Assembly (NCBI RefSeq): GCF_009363095.1
Contig: NZ_CP045295.1
Location: 2,909,501 to 2,973,500, forward strand
Length of the DNA stretch: 64,000 nucleotides
Reading direction: 5' to 3'
Origin: Paenibacillus cellulositrophicus
GTDB taxonomy: Bacteria > Bacillota > Bacilli > Paenibacillales > Paenibacillaceae
In this document: piece after piece, positions 24,035-33,489 of the stretch
Layout: the number at the start of each line of letters is the position of its first letter
Numbering within the stretch: position 1 is the first letter of the stretch
Program-made: the position numbers and the translations under genes
The notes under the pieces: model-generated
Told to the model about the DNA's origin: nothing
The model's input: the letters and a program-made list of their open reading frames with translations, nothing else
The model's database searches: none

Positions 24035-25786
24035 TTACCTGCTGCCCGTTCGGATAATGGTATGCTCAATGGGCCAGTGGAGCTCTACCCGGACGCCGCC
24101 CAGACCGGACTTTGCGAAGCGGAGCCCGGCGGTGTCGCCGTAATGGATCAGCATGCGCTGCCGCACGTTCCACAGCCCGCAGCCCATATCCTGGCTCATC
24201 GGCAGGGTCAGGGAACGGCGCAGCCCCTCCATCTGCTCTTCCGTCATGCCGCGGCCGCCGTCTTCGACGATGATCCGCATTTCACCGGGTCCGACTTCAC
24301 CGGCGATCCGCACGCTGCCTGCGCCGGACTTCGGCTCGATTCCATGCAGCACCGCATTCTCCACCAGCGGCTGGACGACCAGCAGCGGTACTTCCCATTT
24401 GCGCATCACCTCAGGGATATCAACAGCAAATTCGAGCTGAGGCTTGCGCATCTTCTGAATCTCCAAATAGCTGCGGACAAAGTCCAGCTCTTCCTGCAGC
24501 GGGACGACATCCCTCTCCTGACGTGTCGTGTAACGGTAATAGTTCGACAGGTTGTGGGCCATCGCCACCACGGCCTTCATGTTCCCGAGCTTCGCCATGC
24601 TGGAAATGAAGGAAAAGCAGTTGTAGAAAAAATGCGGATTGATCTGCGATTGCAGCTGCTTCAGCCGCGCCTCCCTGACATGGATCCGCTCCATATACAC
24701 GTTCTCGAACAGCTCCTGAATCTGCCCGACCATCGAGTTGAAGCGCTGGAACACGAAGCCGAATTCATTGTTGCCCTTGGCCTCCAGCCGGACGGAATAA
24801 TCTTCGTGCTGCAGCTTCTTGAACGCCAAAACGAGCCGCTTCACCGGAACCTGGACCTGGGCATACAGCATATAAGCCGCCAGACAGCTGAGCAGCAGCG
24901 TCAAGCCGACGGAAACATAAAACAGCCGGTTCGACTGCTCGATCGGCGCAACGATTTCCTTCAGCGGCACATAATCGATCAGGTACCAGCCGGTGGTGTC
25001 CGAAGCGGCGATGTTGACCAGATAGGTCTCACCGTCCAGCTCGAGCTTCCGGTTCTCCGCCTTCTTCAGCGGCTCCTGCCGAAGCTGCCGCAGGATGGAG
25101 TCTGTCAGCGGCCGGTCCGCCGACCGGTTATAGATCACGCCCATGTCCGGCCTGTAATAGATCGGATCGCGCCGCCCGTCGCTTTTGAACTTGTCCAGCA
25201 TGTTCTGGATATTGCTGCTGTCAAACTGCAGCTCGATGATCAGATTGGCATCTTCGGGATGGCTGAAAGAAGAATACGGATACGCCGTAAACAAGGAGAA
25301 CGAATAATACGCCTCGTCTCCTTCCCCCATCTTTTTCACCTGCCAGCCGGGCCTCATCCGCTTCTTCAAATCGTCGTTATCGTACGATTCCACGTCGTTG
25401 TCCGACACCATCCGCCCCAGCGAAGGGGAAAAAATGTAGAGCTTCGTTTTCCAGTCCGACGAGCTTTCCTGAATGTTCAGCTTCGTCTGTATCCGTTTCA
25501 CCAGGTTAATCATGTCGAGATTGAAATACTCACTATTCAAAAAAACGTCCTTAAATCCGAAAATATCGGGATCCTGGATCAGCAGGGTCGGCCACAAGGA
25601 AAAGCGCTCGATGTTCGAGTTGACCTGCGTCTGGAAAAAGTTCAGCTGGTTGGCGCTCGATTGGCTGAGCTCCGTCCCCAGCACTTCCGTGCTCGTACGG
25701 TTGGAATAGAAGTAAAGGCCCACGATCGGAACAAGCATCATGACGAGCAATAGCACCATTTTACGGAATAATGTATTTCTGGGCAC
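24035..25786 (-). CDS. YesM-type sensor histidine kinase
   Basis: 583 aa. Two membrane spans (~8-28 and ~288-312) flank a large extracellular dCache-like sensor region. A HAMP domain follows (VQVPVKRLVLAFKKLQHEDY), then the LytS/YesM-type His_kinase domain with the phosphoacceptor in QINPHFFYNCFSF and an HATPase domain (VENAVLHGIEPK, DGGRGM, GCGLWNVRQRM). The start is GTG with AAGGTG upstream. It forms a two-component system with the adjacent regulator, probably sensing galactan-derived sugars, possibly via the solute-binding protein. Confidence 0.92.
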   Translation of the reverse strand: MPRNTLFRKMVLLLVMMLVPIVGLYFYSNRTSTEVLGTELSQSSANQLNFFQTQVNSNIERFSLWPTLLIQDPDIFGFKDVFLNSEYFNLDMINLVKRIQTKLNIQESSSDWKTKLYIFSPSLGRMVSDNDVESYDNDDLKKRMRPGWQVKKMGEGDEAYYSFSLFTAYPYSSFSHPEDANLIIELQFDSSNIQNMLDKFKSDGRRDPIYYRPDMGVIYNRSADRPLTDSILRQLRQEPLKKAENRKLELDGETYLVNIAASDTTGWYLIDYVPLKEIVAPIEQSNRLFYVSVGLTLLLSCLAAYMLYAQVQVPVKRLVLAFKKLQHEDYSVRLEAKGNNEFGFVFQRFNSMVGQIQELFENVYMERIHVREARLKQLQSQINPHFFYNCFSFISSMAKLGNMKAVVAMAHNLSNYYRYTTRQERDVVPLQEELDFVRSYLEIQKMRKPQLEFAVDIPEVMRKWEVPLLVVQPLVENAVLHGIEPKSGAGSVRIAGEVGPGEMRIIVEDGGRGMTEEQMEGLRRSLTLPMSQDMGCGLWNVRQRMLIHYGDTAGLRFAKSGLGGVRVELHWPIEHTIIRTGSR

Positions 25787-26161
25787 GGCAGTTCACACCT
25801 TACGCATATTTTTAAAGTCATGGATCAGCAAGACGTAGATCTTTGTCAGAACATGTCTAAAAGCATCATCATTATACTGGAAACGGATGCATGCGAGTAG
25901 CGTTCTTTTCACCAAAGAAGAAGCCCCACCTGCCTTAAGTGAACCCGCCATGGAACGCGTGATCAAATGACCGGATGAATCGGAGAGCCGTTCTCTTATT
26001 ATTGTAGGGAGCCTGCTCCGCCCCGAAAATGGTTCATTCTTCAACAATTCAGCACTTTTCGCAACCAAACGGATGTAGAGCGGCATATCTATGCCCGATA
26101 TGAGGTCAAAAAAAAAAGCAGGCCGCTGTTTGCGGCCTGCCCTTGATTCCCCGGAGTCAGC
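25787..26161. other. Intergenic region upstream of the sensor kinase
   Basis: 375 bp without a supportable gene. It contains the nadE terminator at 26108-26140 and, on the minus strand, a TATAAT at 25871-25876 about 90 nt before the kinase start; I found no good -35 partner. A 97-codon open frame in this region lacks a ribosome binding site and recognisable features. Confidence 0.5.
26108..26140 (-). terminator. nadE terminator
   Basis: GCAGGCCGC / GCGGCCTGC with a 5-nt loop followed by ten T residues on the minus strand. Confidence 0.92.
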
Positions 26162-26971
26162 TTAGATGCCCGGAATCGAATTACGCTTATGTGCGGTACG
26201 CTTATAGTAGCTCTCCAGGCGCTCCTTCGCCTGCGGGCTCACTTCCTTGCCTTCCAGATAGTCGCTGTTCTCGTCATAAGTAATGCCGAGCTCGCCTTCG
26301 TCCGTCTGGCCTTCCCACAAGCCGGCGGTAGGCGCCTTATCCAAAATCGCCTGCGGCACGCCAAGGTAACCGGCCAGCTGGCGGACCTGACGCTTGTTGA
26401 GCGTGCTGAGCGGCGTAATGTCCACCGCACCGTCACCCCACTTCGTGTAGAAGCCGGTAATGGCTTCGGAAGCATGGTCCGTTCCCACGACGAGCAGGTT
26501 CAGGTCAAACGCCAGCGCATACTGCATCACCATGCGTGTTCTCGCCTTGATGTTCCCTTTGCCCTGCGGGGTCAGGTGGCGGTGGATGCCAATTTGCTTG
26601 AGCCCATGCTCCGCTTCCAAGGCAATTTCGCCGACGGCATCCTCGATATTGGTCTCGGCCTTATATTTCAGATTAAAAGCTTCCGCCACCGCATAGCTGT
26701 GCTCGATATCCTCCTGAACCGCATAGGGCTGGAACACGCCAAGCGTCATATATTCCTTGCCTTCCTCCTCGCTGAGCTCGTCGGTCGCCCGTTTGCACAG
26801 GCCGGTCGCCACGGCGCTGTCGATCCCCCCGCTGATGGCGATGAGCAGTCCCTTCGCCCCCGCGCTCTTCACATAGGATTTCAGGAAATCCACCCTTTTC
26901 CGGACTTCGCTCTCCACATCGATCGCCGGCTTCACGCCAAGGGCCGCAATAATTTCTTCCTGCAAACTCAC
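26162..26971 (-). CDS. nadE: NAD synthetase, ammonia-dependent
   Basis: A 269-aa NadE that amidates nicotinic acid adenine dinucleotide to NAD. The N-terminal pyrophosphatase P-loop is SGGIDSAVATGL; conserved segments TRMVMQYALA, GTDHASEAITGFYTKWGDG and KAPTAGLWEGQTDE follow. There is no glutaminase domain, so ammonia is the donor. I choose the GTG at 26971 (MSLQEEIIAALGV) because AGAGGTG precedes it and the size matches Bacillus NadE. A strong terminator follows. Confidence 0.96.
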   Translation of the reverse strand: MSLQEEIIAALGVKPAIDVESEVRKRVDFLKSYVKSAGAKGLLIAISGGIDSAVATGLCKRATDELSEEEGKEYMTLGVFQPYAVQEDIEHSYAVAEAFNLKYKAETNIEDAVGEIALEAEHGLKQIGIHRHLTPQGKGNIKARTRMVMQYALAFDLNLLVVGTDHASEAITGFYTKWGDGAVDITPLSTLNKRQVRQLAGYLGVPQAILDKAPTAGLWEGQTDEGELGITYDENSDYLEGKEVSPQAKERLESYYKRTAHKRNSIPGI

Positions 26972-27028
26972 GATAAGCACCTCTCTTGAACAGAATAGTC
27001 GAATAAATACCGGTGTGATTTCAAACAC

Positions 27029-27069
27029 AAAAGCCCCGTACGTATCGGATGTCCGAATACCCGGGGCAT
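27029..27069 (-). terminator. Terminator after the bacilliredoxin gene
   Basis: GCCCCG / CGGGGC outer stem with an inner GTAT-CGGA / TCCG-ATAC stem, followed by TTTTG on the minus strand. Confidence 0.7.
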
Positions 27070-27088
27070 TATGTACGAGGTGCGCCGA

Positions 27089-27523
27089 TTAACGGCACAC
27101 CCGGTCAAACGCTTCGATCAGATCGTCGGCAATTTCTTGAGCCGAACGGTCTTCGATTTGGTGACGCTCAATAAAATGAACAAGCTCCCCGTCCTTCATC
27201 AGGGCGATGGATGGAGAAGACGGCGGATATGGAGCGAAATACTCGCGTGCTTTCGCGGTCGCTTCTTTATCCTGTCCGGCAAATACCGTAAACAGATTGT
27301 CAGGCACGATGTCATGCTGCAAAGCCTGAGCTACGCCGGGACGGCATTGGCCGGCGGCACAGCCGCACACCGAGTTAACGACAACCAGCGTGGTGCCTGG
27401 CGCGTCCGGAAGGTGAGTCTCCACCTCTTCCGCGGTTCTAAGTTCCTTAATGCCGAGGCGCGTCAGTTCGTCACGCATCGGTTGAATCATATCCTTCATA
27501 TATCTGTCAAAAGACATAGCCAT
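27089..27523 (-). CDS. Bacilliredoxin BrxA/BrxB family
   Basis: A 144-aa UPF0403-family protein that removes bacillithiol from S-bacillithiolated proteins. The diagnostic Cys-Gly-Cys (Cys53-Gly54-Cys55) lies in VVNSVCGCAAGQCRPG. The ending AQEIADDLIEAFDRVC is typical. The start is preceded by AGGAGTGATAGGGAATGGCT; the second Met is also possible. It implies that the host makes bacillithiol. Confidence 0.93.
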   Translation of the reverse strand: MAMSFDRYMKDMIQPMRDELTRLGIKELRTAEEVETHLPDAPGTTLVVVNSVCGCAAGQCRPGVAQALQHDIVPDNLFTVFAGQDKEATAKAREYFAPYPPSSPSIALMKDGELVHFIERHQIEDRSAQEIADDLIEAFDRVCR

Positions 27524-27644
27524 TCCCTATCACTCCTTGGATACAAAATATCAATGGACAAGCTCATAACAACATCCGCTGTTAATACTCCTATTATACA
27601 TCCATAAGGGTCGAAATCAAGAGAAGCAGCGGCCTTGCGGGCTG

Positions 27645-29360
27645 TCAGATCATTCCCGCCCACGAATCCGTAACGGGGAACTGAATGGTGAAAGCCGTCC
27701 CCTTTCCCTCCTCCGATTCTACCGATATTTTGCCGTGATGGCGCTCCACGATGCTGAGACAGAGGGCAAGACCGAGCCCGGTTCCTTTGGCTTTGGTCGT
27801 AAAAAACGGCTCGAACAGCCGCTCCTGCCTGCTCTTGGCGATCCCCATCCCCGTATCCTTGATGATCAGCTCCACAAAGGAGTCGTTCAGCCTCGTCTCG
27901 ATCGTCAGCTGCCCTTTTTCCTCCATGGCTTCCATGCCGTTGCGCGACAGGTTCAGCACCAGCTGCTTGATTTCCTTGGCGTTCAAGCTCAGCTCCGGGA
28001 CCCTCTCGTCCAGGATCAGCTCGATCGTCTGTCCACGCAGATTTGCATCCGCCCACAGCAGCGGGCTTAAATCGCTGATGATCGTATGCAGATGCCATTG
28101 TTCTTTCTCAGCGATACGGTTCTGGGCAAGGGATAAAAAGTCGTTGATAATACCGTTCGCCCGGTCCAGTTCCTCCATGACGATCCGGTAGTAATGGTCG
28201 AGCGCTTCCGGGCTCTTCTCCTTCATCAGCTGTAGGAAGCCCCGGACGACGGCCATGGGATTGCGTATTTCATGGGTGATGCTGGCCGCCATCTGACCGA
28301 CAAGGCTGAGTCTTTCCACATTCTCCAGCTCGCTTCGCAGCCTCGCCAGCTCGGTCACGTCCTGAAAAGCGAGGACCGCTCCGATAATGGCACCTGTATG
28401 TGTATTCGTTAATGGTGATGTGCTTATGTAGTAGTTATGCGTTCCGATGCGGATCAGCTCATTACCCAGCTTCTTGCCCTGAAGCGCCTGAACGATCCGG
28501 TAGTTGATGTAGTCTTGACCCATGATATCCACGAACATCGTGACAGGGTAGCCGAGCACGTCCTGCTTAGTAAGGTCGGGGTCCTTCGTCTTGACCAGGT
28601 TCATCATCGTGTCGTTGATGCTTGTAATATTGCCGGCATGATCGACCGAAACCATCGAAATGGGCGTGGCATCGATGACCTGCTGCAGCTTCTCCTCTTC
28701 CCTGAGATATTTCTCGGAGATGCCCATAACCTGCTCCTTCAGCCGCAGCTTCTCCAGAGCAAATTCAATCATATACACCAGAGTACCCCCGGTGAACATA
28801 CTGGTTAATATATAGAAGAGAACGATCAGCACCAGCCCTGCATCGGCTAAATTCAGGTTGGGAGATTCGATAATCGGGGCGGCCGTGATCAATAGCATCG
28901 CAGGCATAAGGCACAGCCACAGCTTGTTGATCTTCTCCGTGAGCGGCCCTTTCCGGAACTTTGGGGACATCCAGATCAGAAGAGGGTATAGCGGTAATCC
29001 GGTATGCAGAAACAAACCGAGAACCGTCCAATTGGGATTAAAGATGAAGTCGCACAGAAGGCACAGCCCCGCCAGAGGCAGGCCCGTCTTATATCCTCCA
29101 TACAGCATCCCGATAAACAGCGGCAGAATGCCCAGGTTTAATGGAATGTAGTTAAAAATGGAGGTGGAAAACATCGAGCAGAGCAAAATCGTCAGAGCGC
29201 TGGACAAAATAATGACAAGATCAAAATCCATGGCTTCCATTCGCTTTCTACGCCTAAAAACCCGGACATATTTGTCCAGTCCCATTGGGAAGAGAAAAGC
29301 GAAGGAACCGGCCATAAGTACCTGTGTTATAATGTTTTTCAGTGCGTAAATAATCGCCAA
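27645..29360 (-). CDS. Membrane-bound sporulation-type histidine kinase (5TM-PAS-HisKA-HATPase)
   Basis: About 571 aa. An N-terminal 5TM/LytS-like membrane domain with five or six spans (~1-205) is followed by a PAS domain (~225-340; VIDATPISMVSVDHAGNI). HisKA comes next with the phosphoacceptor His in AASITHEIRNPMAVVRGFLQ, then HATPase (NLSRNGMEAM, DTGMGIA, TKAKGTGLGLAL). The layout matches KinB-like Bacillales kinases that feed Spo0A, but no partner regulator is adjacent. I favour a TTG start at 29360, preceded by GGGGAGGAGG; a TTG at 29399 lacks a binding site. Confidence 0.88.
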   Translation of the reverse strand: MAIIYALKNIITQVLMAGSFAFLFPMGLDKYVRVFRRRKRMEAMDFDLVIILSSALTILLCSMFSTSIFNYIPLNLGILPLFIGMLYGGYKTGLPLAGLCLLCDFIFNPNWTVLGLFLHTGLPLYPLLIWMSPKFRKGPLTEKINKLWLCLMPAMLLITAAPIIESPNLNLADAGLVLIVLFYILTSMFTGGTLVYMIEFALEKLRLKEQVMGISEKYLREEEKLQQVIDATPISMVSVDHAGNITSINDTMMNLVKTKDPDLTKQDVLGYPVTMFVDIMGQDYINYRIVQALQGKKLGNELIRIGTHNYYISTSPLTNTHTGAIIGAVLAFQDVTELARLRSELENVERLSLVGQMAASITHEIRNPMAVVRGFLQLMKEKSPEALDHYYRIVMEELDRANGIINDFLSLAQNRIAEKEQWHLHTIISDLSPLLWADANLRGQTIELILDERVPELSLNAKEIKQLVLNLSRNGMEAMEEKGQLTIETRLNDSFVELIIKDTGMGIAKSRQERLFEPFFTTKAKGTGLGLALCLSIVERHHGKISVESEEGKGTAFTIQFPVTDSWAGMI

Positions 29361-29633
29361 TCCCTCCTCCCCGCCAGGGCAGGTATGTGTAGTTCCCAAT
29401 ACGAATCTTTAGTGATTGCAGCTGGTTCTTCTTGCCGTTCGAGTGAAAGCGATTCATTACAGGTTTAACGGACTACAAGGAATAGGAAGATGTACCGCTG
29501 TTTTATGATAAAAGACGATTTCCTTTTGATTAAATCACAGCCAACACAATATTACAATATATCCTGATATATCCTAAAAAAGGACACACGAAACAGGGAA
29601 ATAGACTGTCGTAAAAATAAAGGAGATTAACCA

Positions 29634-30896
29634 GTGAACCGATATGACGTTATTGTTGCCGGAGGCGGATCAGCGGGTCTAATGGCATGTGTCTCGGCCG
29701 CCCGGCATGGGGCATCTGTCCTGCTTTTGGACAAAGGAAATAAACTTGGCCGCAAGCTCGGCATTTCCGGAGGCGGCCGCTGCAACGTAACCAATGCCAA
29801 AGAAACCGATGACCTGATCGCTCATATCCCGGGCAACGGCCGCTTTTTGTACAGCGCGTTCCAGCATTTTAACAACCGGGATATTATGAACTTTTTTGAA
29901 GGGCTCGGCATTGCCCTGAAAGAAGAGGACAACGGGCGGATGTTTCCGGTATCCGACAAGGCCGCCAGCGTCGTGGGCGCTCTCATTCAGGAGGTAAAGA
30001 GGCTCGGCGTGGAGATCAAAACGGACAGCCCGATTGCGGAGGTCCTCTATGAGAATGGAAGAACGGCAGGCGTTCGTCTGAAGTCCGGGCATATTTACAG
30101 AGCCCCCAGCGTCATTGTCGCCACCGGCGGCAAATCCGTGCCCCATACCGGATCCACAGGTGACGGTTACCCCTGGGCAGAGGCCGCCGGCCACACGATT
30201 ACCGAGCTGTACCCTACCGAAGTCCCTATCGTTTCCCATGAAAAGTGGATCCAGTCCAAGGAGCTTCAGGGACTCTCCCTGCGGGACGTGGAGCTCTCCG
30301 TGTGGAATCCCAAAGGTAAAGAAGTGATCGGGCACCGCGGGGATATGATCTTTACCCATTTCGGCGTATCCGGTCCGATCGCCCTGCGATGCAGCCAATT
30401 TCTGCGGCAGGTCAAAAATAAGTTTCATACGCCGGATGTCGAAATGGCCATCGACCTGTTCCCGGATCTGGACGTGTCGTCGCTCGACCAGCTGCTGAGG
30501 GACAAACTCGCGTCCGAGCCGAAAAAGGCGATCCGTAACGTACTCAAGGGCCAGGTCCCCGATCGGCTGCTTCCGCTGCTGTTCGATAAATCCCAGCTGG
30601 ACGGGGACGCGACCTACGCCCATCTGCCCAAACAGCAGTGGGGGGATTTTGTCGCCTGCCTGAAGCAGTTCCGTTTCCGCGCGGTCGGCACCAAATCGAT
30701 CGAGGAGGCGTTTGTCACCGGCGGAGGCGTCAACCTGAAGGAGATCAACCCGAAGACGATGGAATCGAAGCTGATGCCGGGGCTGTTTTTCTGTGGCGAA
30801 GTACTCGACATTCACGGATACACCGGCGGCTACAACATTACGGCCGCCTTCTCGACCGGATATACCGCTGGAATGCACGCAGCGGGGTACCATTAA
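29634..30896 (+). CDS. NAD(P)/FAD-dependent oxidoreductase, BaiN/HI0933 family
   Basis: A 420-aa flavoprotein. The FAD-binding dinucleotide fold is VIVAGGGSAGLMACVSAARHG, followed by the family-specific LGISGGGRCNVTN. The second conserved stretch ATGGKSVPHTGSTGDGY and the C-terminal GEVLDIHGYTGGYN close the FAD site. The precise substrate is unknown in this family. GTG start at 29634 with AAAGGAG. It is followed 24 bp later by the nitronate monooxygenase gene. Confidence 0.9.
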   Translation: MNRYDVIVAGGGSAGLMACVSAARHGASVLLLDKGNKLGRKLGISGGGRCNVTNAKETDDLIAHIPGNGRFLYSAFQHFNNRDIMNFFEGLGIALKEEDNGRMFPVSDKAASVVGALIQEVKRLGVEIKTDSPIAEVLYENGRTAGVRLKSGHIYRAPSVIVATGGKSVPHTGSTGDGYPWAEAAGHTITELYPTEVPIVSHEKWIQSKELQGLSLRDVELSVWNPKGKEVIGHRGDMIFTHFGVSGPIALRCSQFLRQVKNKFHTPDVEMAIDLFPDLDVSSLDQLLRDKLASEPKKAIRNVLKGQVPDRLLPLLFDKSQLDGDATYAHLPKQQWGDFVACLKQFRFRAVGTKSIEEAFVTGGGVNLKEINPKTMESKLMPGLFFCGEVLDIHGYTGGYNITAAFSTGYTAGMHAAGYH

Positions 30897-30920
30897 AAAT
30901 CCAATTTCGAGGTGATCGGT

Positions 30921-32000
30921 ATGAGGATAGAGCTGAACAATGATTTTTGCCGGCAATTCGGCATTCGTTACCCTATTTTTCAGGCGGGCATGGCCGGCGG
31001 TCCCACGACGCCTGAGCTCGTGGCTGCCGTATCGAATGCCGGCGGTCTCGGCACTCTGGGGGCGGCCTACATGGAGCCTGCGGCGATCCGCGCAGCGATC
31101 GCAGACATCCGCGGGCGGACAAGCGCCCCGTTTGCGGTCAATCTGTTCACCGTCCCGATGGAAGACGACAATCGCCGGACCGCCGAGGTCCAGCGTGTGC
31201 TCGACTCCATTCGGGACGATCTGGAATTGCCGCCCGCCCCGCCTCAGGCGGTCCAAACGCCGGATCACCTGGAGCGGCAGTTCGCCGAAGTGCTCGAAGC
31301 CGGCGTTCCCGTGATCAGCACCGCTTTTGGCGTGCTGTCCCCGCGGCATATGGAGCTGGCCAAGACGGCCGGCATGAAGGTGGTCGCCATGGCGACCACC
31401 GTGGAAGAGGCGCTGGAAGCCGAGCGCGCCGGCTGCGATGCGGTCGTCGCCCAGGGAAGCGAGGCCGGCGGCCACCGCGGCACGTTCAACGTCGATGCTC
31501 ACCCGATGGGAGCGAACATCGGCACCTTCGCCCTCGTGCCGCAGATCGCCGACCGGGTGTCCATCCCGGTCATCGCCGCCGGCGGCATCATGGACGGGCG
31601 CGGTATGGTCGCAGCCATGGTTCTGGGAGCGCAGGCGGTCCAAATGGGCACCCGTTTCCTGACAGCGGCCGAATCCGGTGCGCATCCCGCCTATCAGGCA
31701 GCGCTGCTTGCCAGCACCGAAGAAAGCACGGTGCTGACCAAGGCCTTCTCGGGCCGGCCCGCCCGGGGCATTACCAACGCCTTCGTCCGGGAGTGGAACC
31801 AGAGCGGCGTAGAGCCGCTTCCGTTCCCGACGCAGAACACGGCGACACGGGATATTCGTAACGCGGCCGCCCGGCAGAATCAAGCCGGTTACATGTCGCT
31901 ATGGGCCGGGCAGGCGACAAGAATGCTGAAAGCGGGCCAGAGCGCCGCAGACATCGTGGAGGAAACCGTCCGGCAAGCGCTCGAAATATTGGAATCTTAG
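30921..32000 (+). CDS. Nitronate monooxygenase (NMO/2-nitropropane dioxygenase family)
   Basis: 359 aa, FMN-dependent TIM barrel. PIFQAGMAGGPTTPELVAAV is the N-terminal FMN region; AQGSEAGGHRGTF contains the catalytic His; PVIAAGGIMDGRG and GAQAVQMGTRFL bind the FMN phosphate. The family oxidises alkyl nitronates such as propionate 3-nitronate; some members are enoyl reductases, so the substrate is uncertain. GAGGTG precedes the ATG at 30921; it is probably co-transcribed with the flavoprotein gene. Confidence 0.92.
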   Translation: MRIELNNDFCRQFGIRYPIFQAGMAGGPTTPELVAAVSNAGGLGTLGAAYMEPAAIRAAIADIRGRTSAPFAVNLFTVPMEDDNRRTAEVQRVLDSIRDDLELPPAPPQAVQTPDHLERQFAEVLEAGVPVISTAFGVLSPRHMELAKTAGMKVVAMATTVEEALEAERAGCDAVVAQGSEAGGHRGTFNVDAHPMGANIGTFALVPQIADRVSIPVIAAGGIMDGRGMVAAMVLGAQAVQMGTRFLTAAESGAHPAYQAALLASTEESTVLTKAFSGRPARGITNAFVREWNQSGVEPLPFPTQNTATRDIRNAAARQNQAGYMSLWAGQATRMLKAGQSAADIVEETVRQALEILES

Positions 32001-32057
32001 CCCCTGCGCGATTAGTACCATTGTGATGCAATGATGTGACGTTATGCTTTCCTATCC

Positions 32058-32092
32058 AAAAAACGCCTGGATCTAAGATCCGGCGTTTTTTT
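32058..32092 (+). terminator. Terminator after the nitronate monooxygenase gene
   Basis: AAACGCC-GGATC stem with a 3-nt loop followed by TTTTTTT; the A-tract on the other side may let it also serve the convergent ecsB gene. Confidence 0.88.
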
Positions 32093-32129
32093 AGATTAAG
32101 AACGTATATATTTTGAGCAGAGCTGTTGA

Positions 32130-33395
32130 TCATATTTTTCGCAGCATCATCAACTGAAGGAGGGTTACCGTGATCCAAACAGCTGCGAGCGCCAGCGGAA
32201 TCAGCGCAGCCGCAGCTGCCCAGACCGGCAGCATCGAGAACAGCAGCAGTCCTGACGTCACGAGCGCATACGGTGCAAGCAGCATCCGCACAGCCTTCAT
32301 CATGGCGCTCAGCTTCACCTCGTCCGCCCAGGGCAGCATCGTAACAAAGCCTTCCTTCATAAAGGCCGCTGTGTTCAAATACAGCCAGTAAGCCAGCAGC
32401 AAATGAAGCGCGGCGTAGACCAGAATCTTCACCCCGGGGGGGAGCGTCAACAGGATGGCCGCGCTGAGCGACATGACCTGCGCATATCCTGTAAGCTGCT
32501 TCGTCTGGCGCACATATGCCTTTGAGCATGCCCCGGCCAGGCGATGGACCGGCGTTGACGATCGGAACAGACGCTGGGACCGCCGGAAAATCCATGGTCT
32601 GCTGCGAATTTTCCGCGGTTTGTCCATGGCGCTGCTCAGCACGAGTCCGGTCAGCTTGGTCCGCTGAACCAGCTCTTCCTGGATATCGTTCATAAATGTG
32701 CCGCGAGTTCTCATCCGCACCAGGAGCAGCAGCACGTTGATCACCGCCAGCAGGGCGGAAGCGGCAGCCAACCAGGACGGGCTGTCTATCCACCATACCG
32801 ACAATACGACGTATGCTGCGGCCGGAAACACGACCATGGGCAGGTACAACAGCCATCTCCGCCAGCCGTGAGCCCGGAGCCGTGTGAAATGCTTCAGCCA
32901 GACCATCAGGCTACCGGCCGTCACTGTGAAAAGCAGCCAGCACCCGGCAGCATCCAGGCTAATCCCGTACCTGCGGACCATAAAGGGAAGCACTAGCAGA
33001 AAGCCCGCTCCCGCCTTCAGGGCTGTGGCGATCATGCTGTAGATGCCTCCCCTCAGCATCAGCCCGCGCAGCCACCGCACGCGCTGATGAATGAAGAGAA
33101 CGTCGGCCTCGCGGATCATGAGGAATATTTTGCCAGCTGACAGCCACAATAACAGAAATACAGGAATAACGCCGAATATCATATGGCTGCTCCACTGCGG
33201 GAGCGGCTCCTTCCATAAACCGTAATACAGCCTTCCCCCCAGCAGCGCGCCCGGAATCAGCATATACAGGAGTACCGTCCAGTCCGCCACCGACCGGATG
33301 ACGGCGATCGTTTCCTTCCAGTGGGTCCGGAGCCGGTGCCAGAACAATCGCCCGGGGGTTGGGTAGGCATAACCGGTATTGCTTGAATCCGCCAT
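32130..33395 (-). CDS. ecsB: ABC transporter permease EcsB
   Basis: A 421-aa integral membrane protein of the EcsB family with around ten hydrophobic spans. Conserved early segment PTPGRLFWHRLRTHWKETI and READVLFIHQRVRWLR are typical. With EcsA it forms the Ecs transporter, which in Bacillus affects protein secretion, regulated intramembrane proteolysis and competence. The start at 33395 has AAAGGAG. The gene lies 94 bp after ecsA. Confidence 0.88.
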   Translation of the reverse strand: MADSSNTGYAYPTPGRLFWHRLRTHWKETIAVIRSVADWTVLLYMLIPGALLGGRLYYGLWKEPLPQWSSHMIFGVIPVFLLLWLSAGKIFLMIREADVLFIHQRVRWLRGLMLRGGIYSMIATALKAGAGFLLVLPFMVRRYGISLDAAGCWLLFTVTAGSLMVWLKHFTRLRAHGWRRWLLYLPMVVFPAAAYVVLSVWWIDSPSWLAAASALLAVINVLLLLVRMRTRGTFMNDIQEELVQRTKLTGLVLSSAMDKPRKIRSRPWIFRRSQRLFRSSTPVHRLAGACSKAYVRQTKQLTGYAQVMSLSAAILLTLPPGVKILVYAALHLLLAYWLYLNTAAFMKEGFVTMLPWADEVKLSAMMKAVRMLLAPYALVTSGLLLFSMLPVWAAAAALIPLALAAVWITVTLLQLMMLRKI

Positions 33396-33489
33396 GTTCA
33401 TCTCCTTTCCATGGATGTCAGCCAGTCTGCGAAGAAACATCCGGTACCCTCGTTCCTACCGAAGACTGGGCTCGTCGAAGCATCCGTTC

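Noticed and set aside
24062..25753. A 563-codon frame opposite the sensor kinase
   Set aside because: His/Arg/Leu-rich shadow of the kinase; the kinase on the minus strand has all expected domains.
29679..31883. A 734-codon open frame on the minus strand
   Set aside because: It lies antisense to the flavoprotein and nitronate monooxygenase genes, has no ribosome binding site and no recognisable domain; high GC third positions create such frames.
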